From the NCBI GenBank assembly GCA_017454745.1, contig JAFTCL010000001.1, positions 62,001-126,000 on the forward strand: 64,000 nt of DNA. The letters run 5' to 3'. Below are positions 47,616 through 56,353 of this stretch, in pieces; the stretch's first letter is position 1, and each line of letters opens with the position of its first letter. A program made the translations under genes and the position numbers. Under the pieces are notes generated by a model. That model saw only the letters and a list, made by a program, of their open reading frames with translations. It ran no database searches and had not been told where the DNA came from. Origin of the DNA: Kiritimatiellia bacterium (lineage in GTDB: Bacteria > Verrucomicrobiota > Kiritimatiellia > RFP12 > UBA1067).

Positions 47616-50216
47616 CTATTCGTCGTCGGAAGAACTGAAATCGACATCATCCTGACGGGAAACCGACGCCGGGGTAAAATCTTCCGATGAATAGTCTCCA
47701 TAGATCGGGGCACTCACCGAAGGACGGGCGACAGTACCGGGAGCAGGCGCGTCCTTAACCTCGGACGAGGCGTTTTCAGCGCCGGCGGCAGCGGTGTTTT
47801 CTTCGGACGACTCCTTGGCTTCGCGAGCGGCAGCGCGGCGGCGGGTACGGGACCCGTAACCGTAATAACCGTAGCCGTAACCGCCGTAACGGTAAGAATA
47901 ACGGTAATGGTAGTTACCGCCGGTGGAGAAGGAGTTACTGCGGCCAAAGTCCACATCGTTCACAATCACACCGATAACGCGGGCTCCGGCTTCGGCCAAC
48001 GAACGGGCGGCGTGACGCACCGGCTGGAAGCGGGTGCGGTCAGGACAGCACATAATCATCACCGAATCGACCAGCGAAGCCAAAGTCATGACATCGCCCA
48101 CGATACCGAACGGCGGCGAGTCAACCACCACGCGGTCGTAATGATCACGCGCCCATTGGAAGAAGTTGACCACCATTCCGCCGCCCATCAGGGTGGCGGG
48201 GCTGATTTCGGACGAAGCCTTTGCGAGCACCACGTCAAGGTTAGGCATCCCCGACGGCACCGGCAGAGAATCAAACAGCGAAGCATCGCTCTTTGCCAAG
48301 GTGTGCGGGAGGCTCTTGAATTCGGTGGACCGCTTGTGGAAAATGCGGGCCAACCGCGGACGGCGCATATCGAAGTCGATCAACAGCGTGCGCTGGCCGC
48401 TCTGGGCGCAAGACTGCGCAAGCGAACAGGAAGTAACGGTCTTACCTTCGCCCGGATGCGTACTGATGCAAAGCATAACTTTTGAAATATCGCGGTAACG
48501 CGGCGAGTCCAGCAAGTTACGCAAACCTGCCACGGCTTCCGCGTACTGGGAGAATTTATCCTCGGTAACCATTCGGGCCAGCTGCTCGCGTTTTTTACGG
48601 TGAATGTGCGGCATAACCGCCAACACCTTAAGACGCAGACGCTGTTCGATGTCCGCCACGCCGACGATCTTATCCTCCAGGTGATCCAGCACCAGCACGA
48701 AGAAGACCCCGAGAGCCAAACCAATCATCGGGCCAGCAGGGAAAATGACCATCGGGTTGGGCAATACCGGCTTTAAGGGTTTGTACGCATTTTCGACCGG
48801 TTTGATGATGGCGGTGTTTTCGTCAGCCGCCAATTCCGCCTCGCCCTTACGCTTCAACAGCGTCTGGTAATTCAATTCCGCCACTTGGCGATCGCGCTGC
48901 AACTGCTCCAGCTTAAGCGTGGAATAAACGATCTTCTGCTCGTTGTCCGTAAGGCGTGCGATCAGTTCGTCTCTTTTGGGGACCAACTGCGCGTGCCGCC
49001 GCTGAAGCAAGTCCAAATTGGCCTTGGCTGTCTCCATGGCGCGAACCACCACATCGGCGAACTGCTGTTTGTAAACATCGACATCCTTTTCTTTCAGTTT
49101 CACCTGCGGATGGTTCGGCGTCAAACGCGCTAGCAGTGCGTTACGTTCCGCGATATTGTGCTGATAGCGCTCGTAAGCCGCAGAAATTTCCGCCGTACGG
49201 GGCACAGACGTAGGCAGATTACCGAATTTCGTCGGGTCGTTTTGGATGGATTCCAATGTAGATTTCAATTCGTTCGCTGTGGTAATCTGGTTTTCCAGAG
49301 AGAGGATTTCGCTGGAAATCGCGTTGAGCGATGACTGATCAAGCGCAACCTCGCGTTTCAAGGTGTCCACCTGACTGCCTTTGCTAAACTCCAGCAGCGC
49401 GTTGTCGGCATCCGACAGCTGGCGTTTTAACGTCTCAGTTGTGGAAGACAACCATGAAACCGCGACATCAGATTCTTTTTTGTTCTGGTCCGAAGTGAAT
49501 GTCACCGCCACCTTGGAATATGCGTTGGCCAAGTCAGCAGCCAACTGGGCGTCGGTCGAACGGATGCTGATGCTGATCAACCGCGACATACGCTGAAGAG
49601 AAAGCTCGGCGCGGGCAAGCGTGCCGATCAAGTCCTCACTGGTGACCGTGGAACTCGGACAGTCGGTACGGTACTGCGCGACAATCATGTTCAACACCTC
49701 GCGGCTCTTCAGTCGGGCCAAACGCGTGTTGAAAACCTCATTCATGTTGGAACCGAGATCGGTATCGATAACCGCGCTGCGCACTCCCGTGTAGGTGGCG
49801 CTACGCATACGCATTTCGATGATGCTTCTGGCCTCGTAAATCACCGGCGAAATCTTGAACACCGCGTAGGATGCCACAAAACCGATAATAACGAACACCA
49901 TAATCGTAACCCAGCGCTGCTGGCAGACGCGGAGGATTCGGGTGATTGAGATGGTGCCGGTCAACGAATCGTCACCGCCGCCACCTCCGTTTCCGCTACC
50001 GCCATAATACGCGCCGCCGTAATACGACCCGCCGTAATTGCCGCCATACGCGCCGCCGCCGTAATAAGCGGGAGAACTGCCGCCATAGTAGGCCGGGGAA
50101 CTGCCGCCGTACGCAGCCGGGGAACTGCCGCTGTAGTACATGGCCTTTGGAGACTGCCCGTAATACATGGCGCTGTTTGAAGCTTTAGAATCTGTGTTTT
50201 TGTCAGAATCACTCAT
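47616..50216 (-). CDS. Wzc-like polysaccharide co-polymerase / tyrosine kinase with Tyr-Gly-rich ends
   Basis: An 866-residue bifunctional protein of the inner membrane. A Wzz-type periplasmic part lies between two membrane segments (~104-125 and ~500-520), with a long coiled coil between. The cytoplasmic BY-kinase has Walker A THPGEGKTVTSC (~583-595), A' TLLIDFDMRRPRLAR and Walker B DRVVVDSPPFGI. The C-terminal tail has a Tyr cluster of ten tyrosines (769-788), the usual autophosphorylation site that controls chain length. Unusually, residues ~18-80, before the first membrane segment, are a Tyr/Gly/Ser-rich repeat (units like SSPAYYGG). It should partner with the Wza-like and Wzy-like products of the same locus. 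Confidence 0.9.
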   Translation of the reverse strand: MSDSDKNTDSKASNSAMYYGQSPKAMYYSGSSPAAYGGSSPAYYGGSSPAYYGGGAYGGNYGGSYYGGAYYGGSGNGGGGGDDSLTGTISITRILRVCQQRWVTIMVFVIIGFVASYAVFKISPVIYEARSIIEMRMRSATYTGVRSAVIDTDLGSNMNEVFNTRLARLKSREVLNMIVAQYRTDCPSSTVTSEDLIGTLARAELSLQRMSRLISISIRSTDAQLAADLANAYSKVAVTFTSDQNKKESDVAVSWLSSTTETLKRQLSDADNALLEFSKGSQVDTLKREVALDQSSLNAISSEILSLENQITTANELKSTLESIQNDPTKFGNLPTSVPRTAEISAAYERYQHNIAERNALLARLTPNHPQVKLKEKDVDVYKQQFADVVVRAMETAKANLDLLQRRHAQLVPKRDELIARLTDNEQKIVYSTLKLEQLQRDRQVAELNYQTLLKRKGEAELAADENTAIIKPVENAYKPLKPVLPNPMVIFPAGPMIGLALGVFFVLVLDHLEDKIVGVADIEQRLRLKVLAVMPHIHRKKREQLARMVTEDKFSQYAEAVAGLRNLLDSPRYRDISKVMLCISTHPGEGKTVTSCSLAQSCAQSGQRTLLIDFDMRRPRLARIFHKRSTEFKSLPHTLAKSDASLFDSLPVPSGMPNLDVVLAKASSEISPATLMGGGMVVNFFQWARDHYDRVVVDSPPFGIVGDVMTLASLVDSVMIMCCPDRTRFQPVRHAARSLAEAGARVIGVIVNDVDFGRSNSFSTGGNYHYRYSYRYGGYGYGYYGYGSRTRRRAAAREAKESSEENTAAAGAENASSEVKDAPAPGTVARPSVSAPIYGDYSSEDFTPASVSRQDDVDFSSSDDE

Positions 50217-50233
50217 CGGTTATTTCTCCAAGG

Positions 50234-51664
50234 TTATGCTTCGCGATGGTGCGAATGGTGCTCGCTTTTTACCGTGTTGCGGCGTAAAGATGCAGCCGGG
50301 ATAAAAGCCGGCAATGCCGCGACTGCGCACCCTGTGGCAAGCAGCACGGCCGGCAACTGGAACACATTGCCGAGCCAAGCCGACATAAAGGCAAACAGCA
50401 GTGCCAACAATCCGGCAAAAACGTTTGACGACAACGCCTTGTTTTCACCATGGACTACCACCAAGAAATAATCACGCAATCTGGAACCGATCGGAATGAT
50501 CAATACCACCAACGCCGCGATGGAGAAAATCACACCGGCACCGCCGCCTTCAACCAGCAGCTGCAGGTAATCGTTGAAAATCCACCCTTGGTCTTGCTTA
50601 AAAAACGCCCAATCAGCATTACTTTTAACATACATGCCGACAAAACTTCCGAAACCGTTAACCCCCACCCCAAACCAAGGGTGTTCGGTGAAAATCGACA
50701 GCGCCACCTTGGCGCGATGCGGCCGGATTTCCGAAAACCAATGCCCAAGCGCCGCGAAATCGCCCAACGCAGCAATCTTGTGCATCAACGGGTTTTCCGG
50801 CCATACCCAACCGACCAACCCGATAAACCCGCCCAAGACAATAATTGAAGAAACGGCATGCTCAATCCCCAGAAATCCGGGAACCTTGATCAGCAGCAAC
50901 ACCAGTAACAGCAGGAACAACAACGAGCCGAGCGCCGCTACCAACGGAGACGCGGCAAATAGCATACCGAAAAGATTGCCAAAAACCGCAAACGCCAGCA
51001 AGAGACGGCGTCCAAAAGGAGACTGGTACGAACGGTCTGCATACAGCCCCAAGCCTATTAACGCCATAAAACCAAAAGCGAACCCCACCGACTGCACGGT
51101 AACGCTATCCAAAAACTTCCAAGCGTCGGAAGCCGGACGGAAATATCTGAACACGAACCACCATGCCACCGCGCCGCAACCACCGGTGAGCAACTGCAGC
51201 AAGCACCGCTTGGCGCTACGGCTCATGAAATCACGCACCGCCAAAAGCGAGACCACCACCGCCAGCAATACCCCGGCAAAACGGTAAGCGCAACCGCCGT
51301 CCACCGCAAATGGCATCCAGGGGAAACGCGGGTCGCCCATCTTCCAAACATCGACATCCTGCTGATACACCAGCTCACAACCGCCGTTGATCCCTTGGGC
51401 CAAAACAAAGGCCAAGGAAATCAACCCGATGTAAAGCATTGGATCCCAACAGAATGCGTGGCGGGTACGCCGCCTGGCATCGGAAAAGTTTTCGTCGCGA
51501 AGCACCGATGGCAACAGCAACGCCAACTCCAACGCAATTGCCGACAACCAAACATAAGGGTATCCCGAATAAGCGCGTCCCGCAAATACCAGGCAACACG
51601 CCAAAATACCCATCACCGCAACATGAAACGCGACACCGTATTTGGTTAACAGTTGCTGAATCAT
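50234..51664 (-). CDS. O-antigen ligase / polysaccharide polymerase-like membrane protein
   Basis: A 476-residue polytopic inner-membrane protein with about ten to twelve hydrophobic segments and one large periplasmic loop. In that loop TEHPWFGVGVNGFGSFVGMY (~310-330) is the signature of the Wzy_C/O-antigen ligase family. The expected role is to polymerise lipid-linked repeat units in the periplasm, which fits its place between the outer-membrane barrel gene and the Wzc-like gene. The ligase role (WaaL) is the alternative; the neighbouring chain-length protein favours polymerase. The gap to the downstream Wzc gene is 17 bases. Confidence 0.82.
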   Translation of the reverse strand: MIQQLLTKYGVAFHVAVMGILACCLVFAGRAYSGYPYVWLSAIALELALLLPSVLRDENFSDARRRTRHAFCWDPMLYIGLISLAFVLAQGINGGCELVYQQDVDVWKMGDPRFPWMPFAVDGGCAYRFAGVLLAVVVSLLAVRDFMSRSAKRCLLQLLTGGCGAVAWWFVFRYFRPASDAWKFLDSVTVQSVGFAFGFMALIGLGLYADRSYQSPFGRRLLLAFAVFGNLFGMLFAASPLVAALGSLLFLLLLVLLLIKVPGFLGIEHAVSSIIVLGGFIGLVGWVWPENPLMHKIAALGDFAALGHWFSEIRPHRAKVALSIFTEHPWFGVGVNGFGSFVGMYVKSNADWAFFKQDQGWIFNDYLQLLVEGGGAGVIFSIAALVVLIIPIGSRLRDYFLVVVHGENKALSSNVFAGLLALLFAFMSAWLGNVFQLPAVLLATGCAVAALPAFIPAASLRRNTVKSEHHSHHREA

Positions 51665-51742
51665 ACGCTTCTCAACAAAAAACCGCCTACACCACTAACG
51701 CGTAGGCGGTCAAACTATCAGGAATTCCGAAAACTGGAGGAA

Positions 51743-53011
51743 CTAGTAGAAGAGCCGCAGACCGACGCGAAGTATAAACTGGTCATACTCGTAGTCGTCA
51801 CGATCGGAAAATTCCTTGTTGAACTCCAAAGAGCTGTAAAGGTTAGCCGAAAAATCCTGACAGCGAATCAAGTGGTAATCGCCACGCAACCGAACCGAAA
51901 CCATCTCCTCCCAGCTGTCATCACGACCATTGCTGGCGTACTCGTTCTGCTCGTAACGGACCGCCGCGTCGAGATGCGTTGACAGCCGCTTAATCGGGCG
52001 ATAGGAGAGTCCGGAAGAAAGCGTGTAGGTCTGCACCGACTGGTTACGATCACGCTCGCTGGGCTGGAAATAGCTGGAACCGGCCAACGACAACGCCCAC
52101 TTGTGGCTGATCATCCAGTTGGCGTTCAAGCTGTACTTCCAAGCCGCATTGACATCACCGGAATAATCCCAGAAACCGACACCGGTTAACGCGCGGTAAG
52201 TGATACGCTCGGTTGCGCGGGAACCAAGACCGGCCATGACAGAGTACCCGTTGCTACGGTGGTTGTAGCCGCGGGAGGTACCATCGCTGCGGTAAGTCTG
52301 GTAACCGCCGGCCAACAGGAAGTTGGTGCGCTCGCTCAACTTACGCGAAAGTTCCAACTCCATGGCAAACTCGTCGTAACCATAAAGATTGGCGTACTTA
52401 CTGTTACGCTTGTAATCCATATCGTGGTATTGCATTCCCAACGCCACGCCGGTGCGCTCGCCCAACTGGTAGGAAACAACGCCGCTTAAACGCAATTCTT
52501 CACGCTCGCGCCAAATGCCGCGGCCACCGTCAATAATAGAGTCGTGGTCTTCCGAGTGGGAGTACTGCTCGCTCAAAACGATGCGGAGACCGCCCTCGGT
52601 CTGATACCAATACCCCAACCGCTCGCTATAGCGCCTGGAATCCAACTCATCGTAATTCTTGTGCCACGTCCGAGAATACCAACCGTTTCCGGTTAACCCC
52701 CAATTGCTTCCAGTGTATTTTAGGTCGATGCCAGGCCGAATGTAAAGCGACGAATCATGGTATTTATGCCGATCGGTATCAACATTGTTGTTGTACTTGT
52801 ACTCGGCATTGACGTACGGTGAGAGTTCCAGATTGCCGAAATGGAAACCGCGGTCACCGACCCCCTGACGCATAAACTCCGCACGGGTGTTGGGGTTGTT
52901 GGGCAAGGAATAGTTGAACATCTTGGTCTGGCCATAAACGTCAACCGCCACCCCGCAAACCAGCGCGCACATCAGTGCTGAACTTGCCGACATCATCATT
53001 TTGCTATTCAT
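51743..53011 (-). CDS. Outer-membrane beta-barrel protein of the polysaccharide locus
   Basis: A 422-residue exported protein with a signal peptide (MMMSASSALMCALVCGVAVD). A long run of alternating amphipathic strands with turn sequences follows, ending in a terminal aromatic (FILRVGLRLFY), the classic signal for barrel insertion. The early segment (FGNLELSPYVNAEYKYNNNV, SSLYIRPGIDLKYTGSNWGL) resembles barrel proteins found in exopolysaccharide loci of delta-proteobacteria and PVC bacteria. It could be a second outer-membrane pore or a product-guiding barrel that works with the Wza-like lipoprotein; which one is not known. It lies 24 bases downstream of the 339-residue unknown gene. Confidence 0.75.
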   Translation of the reverse strand: MNSKMMMSASSALMCALVCGVAVDVYGQTKMFNYSLPNNPNTRAEFMRQGVGDRGFHFGNLELSPYVNAEYKYNNNVDTDRHKYHDSSLYIRPGIDLKYTGSNWGLTGNGWYSRTWHKNYDELDSRRYSERLGYWYQTEGGLRIVLSEQYSHSEDHDSIIDGGRGIWREREELRLSGVVSYQLGERTGVALGMQYHDMDYKRNSKYANLYGYDEFAMELELSRKLSERTNFLLAGGYQTYRSDGTSRGYNHRSNGYSVMAGLGSRATERITYRALTGVGFWDYSGDVNAAWKYSLNANWMISHKWALSLAGSSYFQPSERDRNQSVQTYTLSSGLSYRPIKRLSTHLDAAVRYEQNEYASNGRDDSWEEMVSVRLRGDYHLIRCQDFSANLYSSLEFNKEFSDRDDYEYDQFILRVGLRLFY

Positions 53012-53035
53012 GGTTAAAACTCCCTATGCGGCTGT

Positions 53036-54055
53036 TTAGCGGTTGTTGTTGTGCTTCCGGCGCTTGTTGTCATTAACGCCGACTTCAACTTGGATGTCCT
53101 CGTAAATGACCGCCGAATTCTGGTTTTGGTATCCCCTAGGCACCGCCACCGAAACCGAAGTTCCGGTACGAGTCGGAATACGGTTCAATCCAACGCTGGG
53201 AACGTCAAAATCGGTAGATCCGTCGCCAGCCGCAATATTTTCCAGAGTCTTGTTGACCACATTGTTCGACCCGCTCTCGCCATTCGCGCCACCCACGCTT
53301 TGGACGGCGGAAATGTCATCGAGCAACCGATCTAACGCCGAATGGCCGGTGCTGGTTCCAAAAGTAGACAGGTCCAACGGCTCATCGTCAATGCCGGCGG
53401 CCTTGAGCACGTCGTCATATTTGCCAGTGGAGAGCACACCGGGAATCAAATCGTTGGCGACCTGACGGGTGTGGTCATCCGGCATCTTGGACAAAAGCTT
53501 ATTCTTGAGTTCGGCATCCTGCGGAGCGCCCTTCATGAAAAGCAAAGCCACCATCGTGTCTCGCACCGAAGGCTCGTCCGTTCCGGCGTTTAGCTTCGCG
53601 GCCTTGTCCATCGTCGTCTCGGCAAACTTCTCGTAAGCGGCGTTGGAAAGTCCGTTCTTTTCCGGGCTGAACTTTTGGGAGAGCGAATCAGTCACTGCGG
53701 GCAGGAACTCCACCGGCGTAGTGGCATAAATTTCCGCGATCAGGTCCGCCTTCTGGTCGCCAATCTGTTGGGCCAGCAAATCATTGGCAACCTGCACGAA
53801 CTTCTCAGCCTTCTCCTCCGGGGAAATCGGCAGACGGGAAACCGCCTTGAGAACCCGATTGGCGAATTCGGCCCGGTCGGCAGCCGCCAACTGCGGCAGA
53901 GTATTCTTCAAGACCGACTGGTCCGAAGCGGAAGTGCCAACCTTGCTCATCCATACTTGGCGCGTCAATGTCGAGGCCTCGTCGGCAAACGCCGATACTG
54001 CCCCAGTCGCACACAACACAAACGCGGCTAAACCTGCAATCAATAACTTAGCCAT
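53036..54055 (-). CDS. Exported protein of unknown function in polysaccharide locus
   Basis: No family recognised. The ~339-residue product has a signal peptide (MAKLLIAGLAAFVLCATGAV, then SAFADEAS) and a ~200-residue all-helical body of repeated ~40-residue units (AADRAEFANRVLKAVSRLPI, SPEEKAEKFVQVANDLLAQQ, ITPVEFLPA-like pieces), suggesting a helical-repeat solenoid. A Ser/Gly/Asn-rich linker leads to an arginine-rich end (DNKRRKHNNNR). The ATG at 54055 has GAGGAG eight bases upstream; the longer frame to 54127 overlaps the upstream gene end and lacks a signal. It is the second gene after the Wza-like gene, so a role in export or assembly is likely but unproven. Confidence 0.65.
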   Translation of the reverse strand: MAKLLIAGLAAFVLCATGAVSAFADEASTLTRQVWMSKVGTSASDQSVLKNTLPQLAAADRAEFANRVLKAVSRLPISPEEKAEKFVQVANDLLAQQIGDQKADLIAEIYATTPVEFLPAVTDSLSQKFSPEKNGLSNAAYEKFAETTMDKAAKLNAGTDEPSVRDTMVALLFMKGAPQDAELKNKLLSKMPDDHTRQVANDLIPGVLSTGKYDDVLKAAGIDDEPLDLSTFGTSTGHSALDRLLDDISAVQSVGGANGESGSNNVVNKTLENIAAGDGSTDFDVPSVGLNRIPTRTGTSVSVAVPRGYQNQNSAVIYEDIQVEVGVNDNKRRKHNNNR

Positions 54056-54102
54056 ACTTTTTTCTCCTCTACTCACTCCAAAATCAAAACCGCCAGCCAG
54101 GT

Positions 54103-54777
54103 TTAGTACCAAGAATACGGTACCCAAACCACATCTCCTGGCTTAAGCGCCAGATCCAAGTCCGCCCGGCCCTCTTTACCGATTTTGACGATGTCAACGT
54201 CAAACCGCTTAAGCGAGCCATCGGCCTGCCGCCGGGTAACCCGAACCTTGCGCTTGTCCGCCAAGTTCGTGGGGTTGCCAGCAAGCATCAAAGCCCTTGT
54301 AACCGTCAAGTCCAGTGTTGATGGCATATTCACCGGACCGGGCCGGGCAATCGCACCCTGCAGCAGCACCGTACCCCAAGGAGACTTCATCGAAGACCCT
54401 TCCGCGTAGGCGAAACTCACCTGCACCTGCGGGTCCCGGTAATACTCCTCAAATGCCTTCTTTATTCGGTCCTGCAACTCCAACAACGTCAGCCCGTCGC
54501 AAGCCACCTTGCCCACCAGCGGCAACAGGATGTCCCCAGACACACTGACCTCCTTCACCGTCTCGGAGACGTCCGCCCCGGAGGCCGAAACGCTAATCTT
54601 CAGAGCCAGCCCAGGCGTAATACGAGGCTCGCCATCGGGTCTGTACACGGCCAGTTCCCCGTAATCGGACACCACATCCTCTTTTTGCCCGCCCTTGAAC
54701 CAATTCGCCACCGTCTGACACCCGGAACAGGTCAGCAATAGTCCAAAAACCGCGGCAAGCCTTAAAAACACCGTCAT
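54103..54777 (-). CDS. Wza-type polysaccharide export lipoprotein
   Basis: About 224 residues. A short lipoprotein signal (MTVFLRLAAVFGLLLTCSGC) leads to a Poly_export domain (GLALKISVSASGADVSETVK, SGDILLPLVGKVACDGLTLL, YRDPQVQVSFAYAEG) and one SLBB-type unit (LLQGAIARPGPVNMPSTLDL). The end LKPGDVVWVPYSWY is the family's usual close. It should form the outer-membrane exit channel; it is shorter than E. coli Wza (379), as in many synthase/Wzc loci. It is the first gene of the locus. The start is uncertain between the ATGs at 54777 and 54798; the former fits the signal length and has a GGGG box upstream. Confidence 0.87.
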   Translation of the reverse strand: MTVFLRLAAVFGLLLTCSGCQTVANWFKGGQKEDVVSDYGELAVYRPDGEPRITPGLALKISVSASGADVSETVKEVSVSGDILLPLVGKVACDGLTLLELQDRIKKAFEEYYRDPQVQVSFAYAEGSSMKSPWGTVLLQGAIARPGPVNMPSTLDLTVTRALMLAGNPTNLADKRKVRVTRRQADGSLKRFDVDIVKIGKEGRADLDLALKPGDVVWVPYSWY

Positions 54778-54810
54778 CAAAAACCCCAAAAAAAGCATCA
54801 ATCGCCGTCA

Positions 54811-54829
54811 GTGGACACAATTAGTCCAC
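54811..54829. promoter_or_regulatory. Inverted-repeat site in the polysaccharide-locus leader
   Basis: GTGGAC-7 bases-GTCCAC is a perfect 6-bp dyad just downstream of the predicted transcription start (near 54835). It is a candidate operator; no regulator gene lies next to it. Confidence 0.4.
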
Positions 54830-54841
54830 AAAACAGGTGTT

Positions 54842-54871
54842 AGTTTATCACTAAGTTGCTGCAATAGTCAA
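54842..54871 (-). promoter_or_regulatory. Promoter of the polysaccharide locus
   Basis: Minus strand TTGACT (54866-54871), an 18-base spacer, then TAAACT (54842-54847). It heads the seven-gene run from the Wza-like gene onward. The 211-base divergent gap holds this, the inverted repeat and the opposite-facing promoter. Confidence 0.6.
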
Positions 54872-54927
54872 GCGAATGCAGCGAAAAAAATAAAAAAAAC
54901 TGTTTTGACGGTTTTTAACCCCATAGA

Positions 54928-54957
54928 TTGACACCCGAGACCCGACTATGATACTAT
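54928..54957 (+). promoter_or_regulatory. Promoter of the secreted peptidase-rnr-HAD run
   Basis: A consensus TTGACA (54928-54933), an 18-base spacer, then TACTAT (54952-54957); the predicted leader is ~50 bases. Confidence 0.6.
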
Positions 54958-55012
54958 TGTTAATGGTTTTGCCGCATCTGGAAATTTCACAATAAAAAAG
55001 GAATGCTCTTTA

Positions 55013-56311
55013 ATGAAAAGTGTTGCCCGAACCCGTTCATCGTTATTACTGGCCCTGGCCGCCCTTGGTGGCGGTATGGCGGCGGTTGCCGCCGAACCGA
55101 TGGTGTTGATCAACCATAATGCCAACAACCGTAATTTCCGCTTTTCCAGTGTCCCGTCGCCGGTTGAGAACGACACCGGCGCAAAAGCGAGGTTTTCCAT
55201 CATCCGCGGAACCCGCGACAACAACGGCGGGGAAATCGGGGCATTGAACGACGGCAAGTTGCCCGGCACGATGGATTCGCCGACGCAAAACCTGTTCTTT
55301 ATCGGCGAAACCTGGATTCTGGCCGACCTCGGCCAGCCTACCGAACTGAAACGTATCGGGACCTACTCCTGTCACACCGACGAGCGCGCCCCGCAGGTTT
55401 ACACGGTGTGGGGGGCCGAACGCGCCCCGCAATCAGGCTGGCAATCGGTTTCCGAACGTACCCCTGGATTACGCCGACTGGCAAGTGTCGATACCCGCCA
55501 GCAACGCGGCGGCCCTGACCACAGCCGCGGCGCGGGTGGTCAATATGGCGTGGCAATCGTGCCCGGCGCGCAGGATTCCTCTTTGGGGATTTTCCGCTAT
55601 CTGCTGTTTAAAATCGAACCGACCGGCAAATCACCCTTCGCCCACACGTTCTACAGCGAGATCGATATCGTTTCCGCCTCGGACGCCAATCTGAGAACCC
55701 CGGAACCAAAGGTGTTCAATTTCGACTCTGACGACGGCTTCTTCCACTTTACCTTGGACTGTTCCAACGCGCCGGAATTGGCGGAATGGGGAAAGGAAAA
55801 GATTATCCCGTTAGTGAAAACCTGGTATCCCCGCCTGACCCGCGAGCTGGCGTCGGACGGTTTCCGCCCGATGCGCCGATTCTCCATCTGTATCCGCGAT
55901 GGGTTGGGCGGCACTCCCGCTTACGCCGCCGGAAACGAAATACACGTTAACCGCGGCTGGCTGCGCGGAGAAAAAGACCGCGAAGGTCTCGGCTGCATTG
56001 TGCACGAAATGGCCCATGTGGTTCAGAGCTACAACCGTCGCCAGCCGCCAGAATGGATTAGCGAAGGTTTGGCGGATTACATCCGTTGGTTTCTTTATGA
56101 GCCGCAAAGCAAAGGCGCCGAGGTCAGACAGCGCAATGCGGTGCACGACGCAAGCTACCGCGTTACCGCGAATTTTCTCGATTTCGTGATCCGCAAACAC
56201 GACCCGGAGTTCCTCAAACACCTAAATGCGGCCGCCCGCGAGGGCCGTTACCGCGAGGACATCTGGAAGGAGCGTACCGGAAAGACCCGCCTTGAGCTGG
56301 CGGAGGAATGA
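55013..56311 (+). CDS. Secreted basic-secretory-protein (BSP) family peptidase
   Basis: A 432-residue exported protein. After a signal peptide (RSSLLLALAALGGGMAAVAA) comes a ~190-residue beta-sandwich of the discoidin-like kind (LGQPTELKRIGTYSCHTDER, LGIFRYLLFKIEP, TFYSEIDIV). The C-terminal ~200 residues match the plant basic secretory protein family: IVHEMAHVVQSYN (zinc-binding HExxH, ~330), PPEWISEGLADYIRWF, SYRVTANFLDFVIRK and ERTGKTRLELAEE. BSPs are putative zinc metallopeptidases; the substrate is unknown. The beta-sandwich may target it to a glycan. The ATG has AAGGA upstream. It is divergent from the polysaccharide locus and 42 bases before rnr. Confidence 0.82.
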   Translation: MKSVARTRSSLLLALAALGGGMAAVAAEPMVLINHNANNRNFRFSSVPSPVENDTGAKARFSIIRGTRDNNGGEIGALNDGKLPGTMDSPTQNLFFIGETWILADLGQPTELKRIGTYSCHTDERAPQVYTVWGAERAPQSGWQSVSERTPGLRRLASVDTRQQRGGPDHSRGAGGQYGVAIVPGAQDSSLGIFRYLLFKIEPTGKSPFAHTFYSEIDIVSASDANLRTPEPKVFNFDSDDGFFHFTLDCSNAPELAEWGKEKIIPLVKTWYPRLTRELASDGFRPMRRFSICIRDGLGGTPAYAAGNEIHVNRGWLRGEKDREGLGCIVHEMAHVVQSYNRRQPPEWISEGLADYIRWFLYEPQSKGAEVRQRNAVHDASYRVTANFLDFVIRKHDPEFLKHLNAAAREGRYREDIWKERTGKTRLELAEE

Positions 56312-56353
56312 AAAGCGCAGTTGCCACGTTAACACCTTTAGGAGATTTGTTGC

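Noticed and set aside
49990..50160. CRISPR-like or minisatellite array
   Set aside because: The repeated GCCGCCGTA-type units are degenerate, have no spacers and are explained as codons for the Tyr/Gly-rich N-terminus of the Wzc-like protein.
55440..55560. Possible internal frameshift in the BSP peptidase gene, because the +1 frame is open and reads LDYADWQVSIPAS
   Set aside because: The annotated frame contains LASVDTR, GGQYGVAIV and SLGIFRYLLFKIEP, which fit the expected beta-sandwich pattern on both sides, so the frame is probably continuous.
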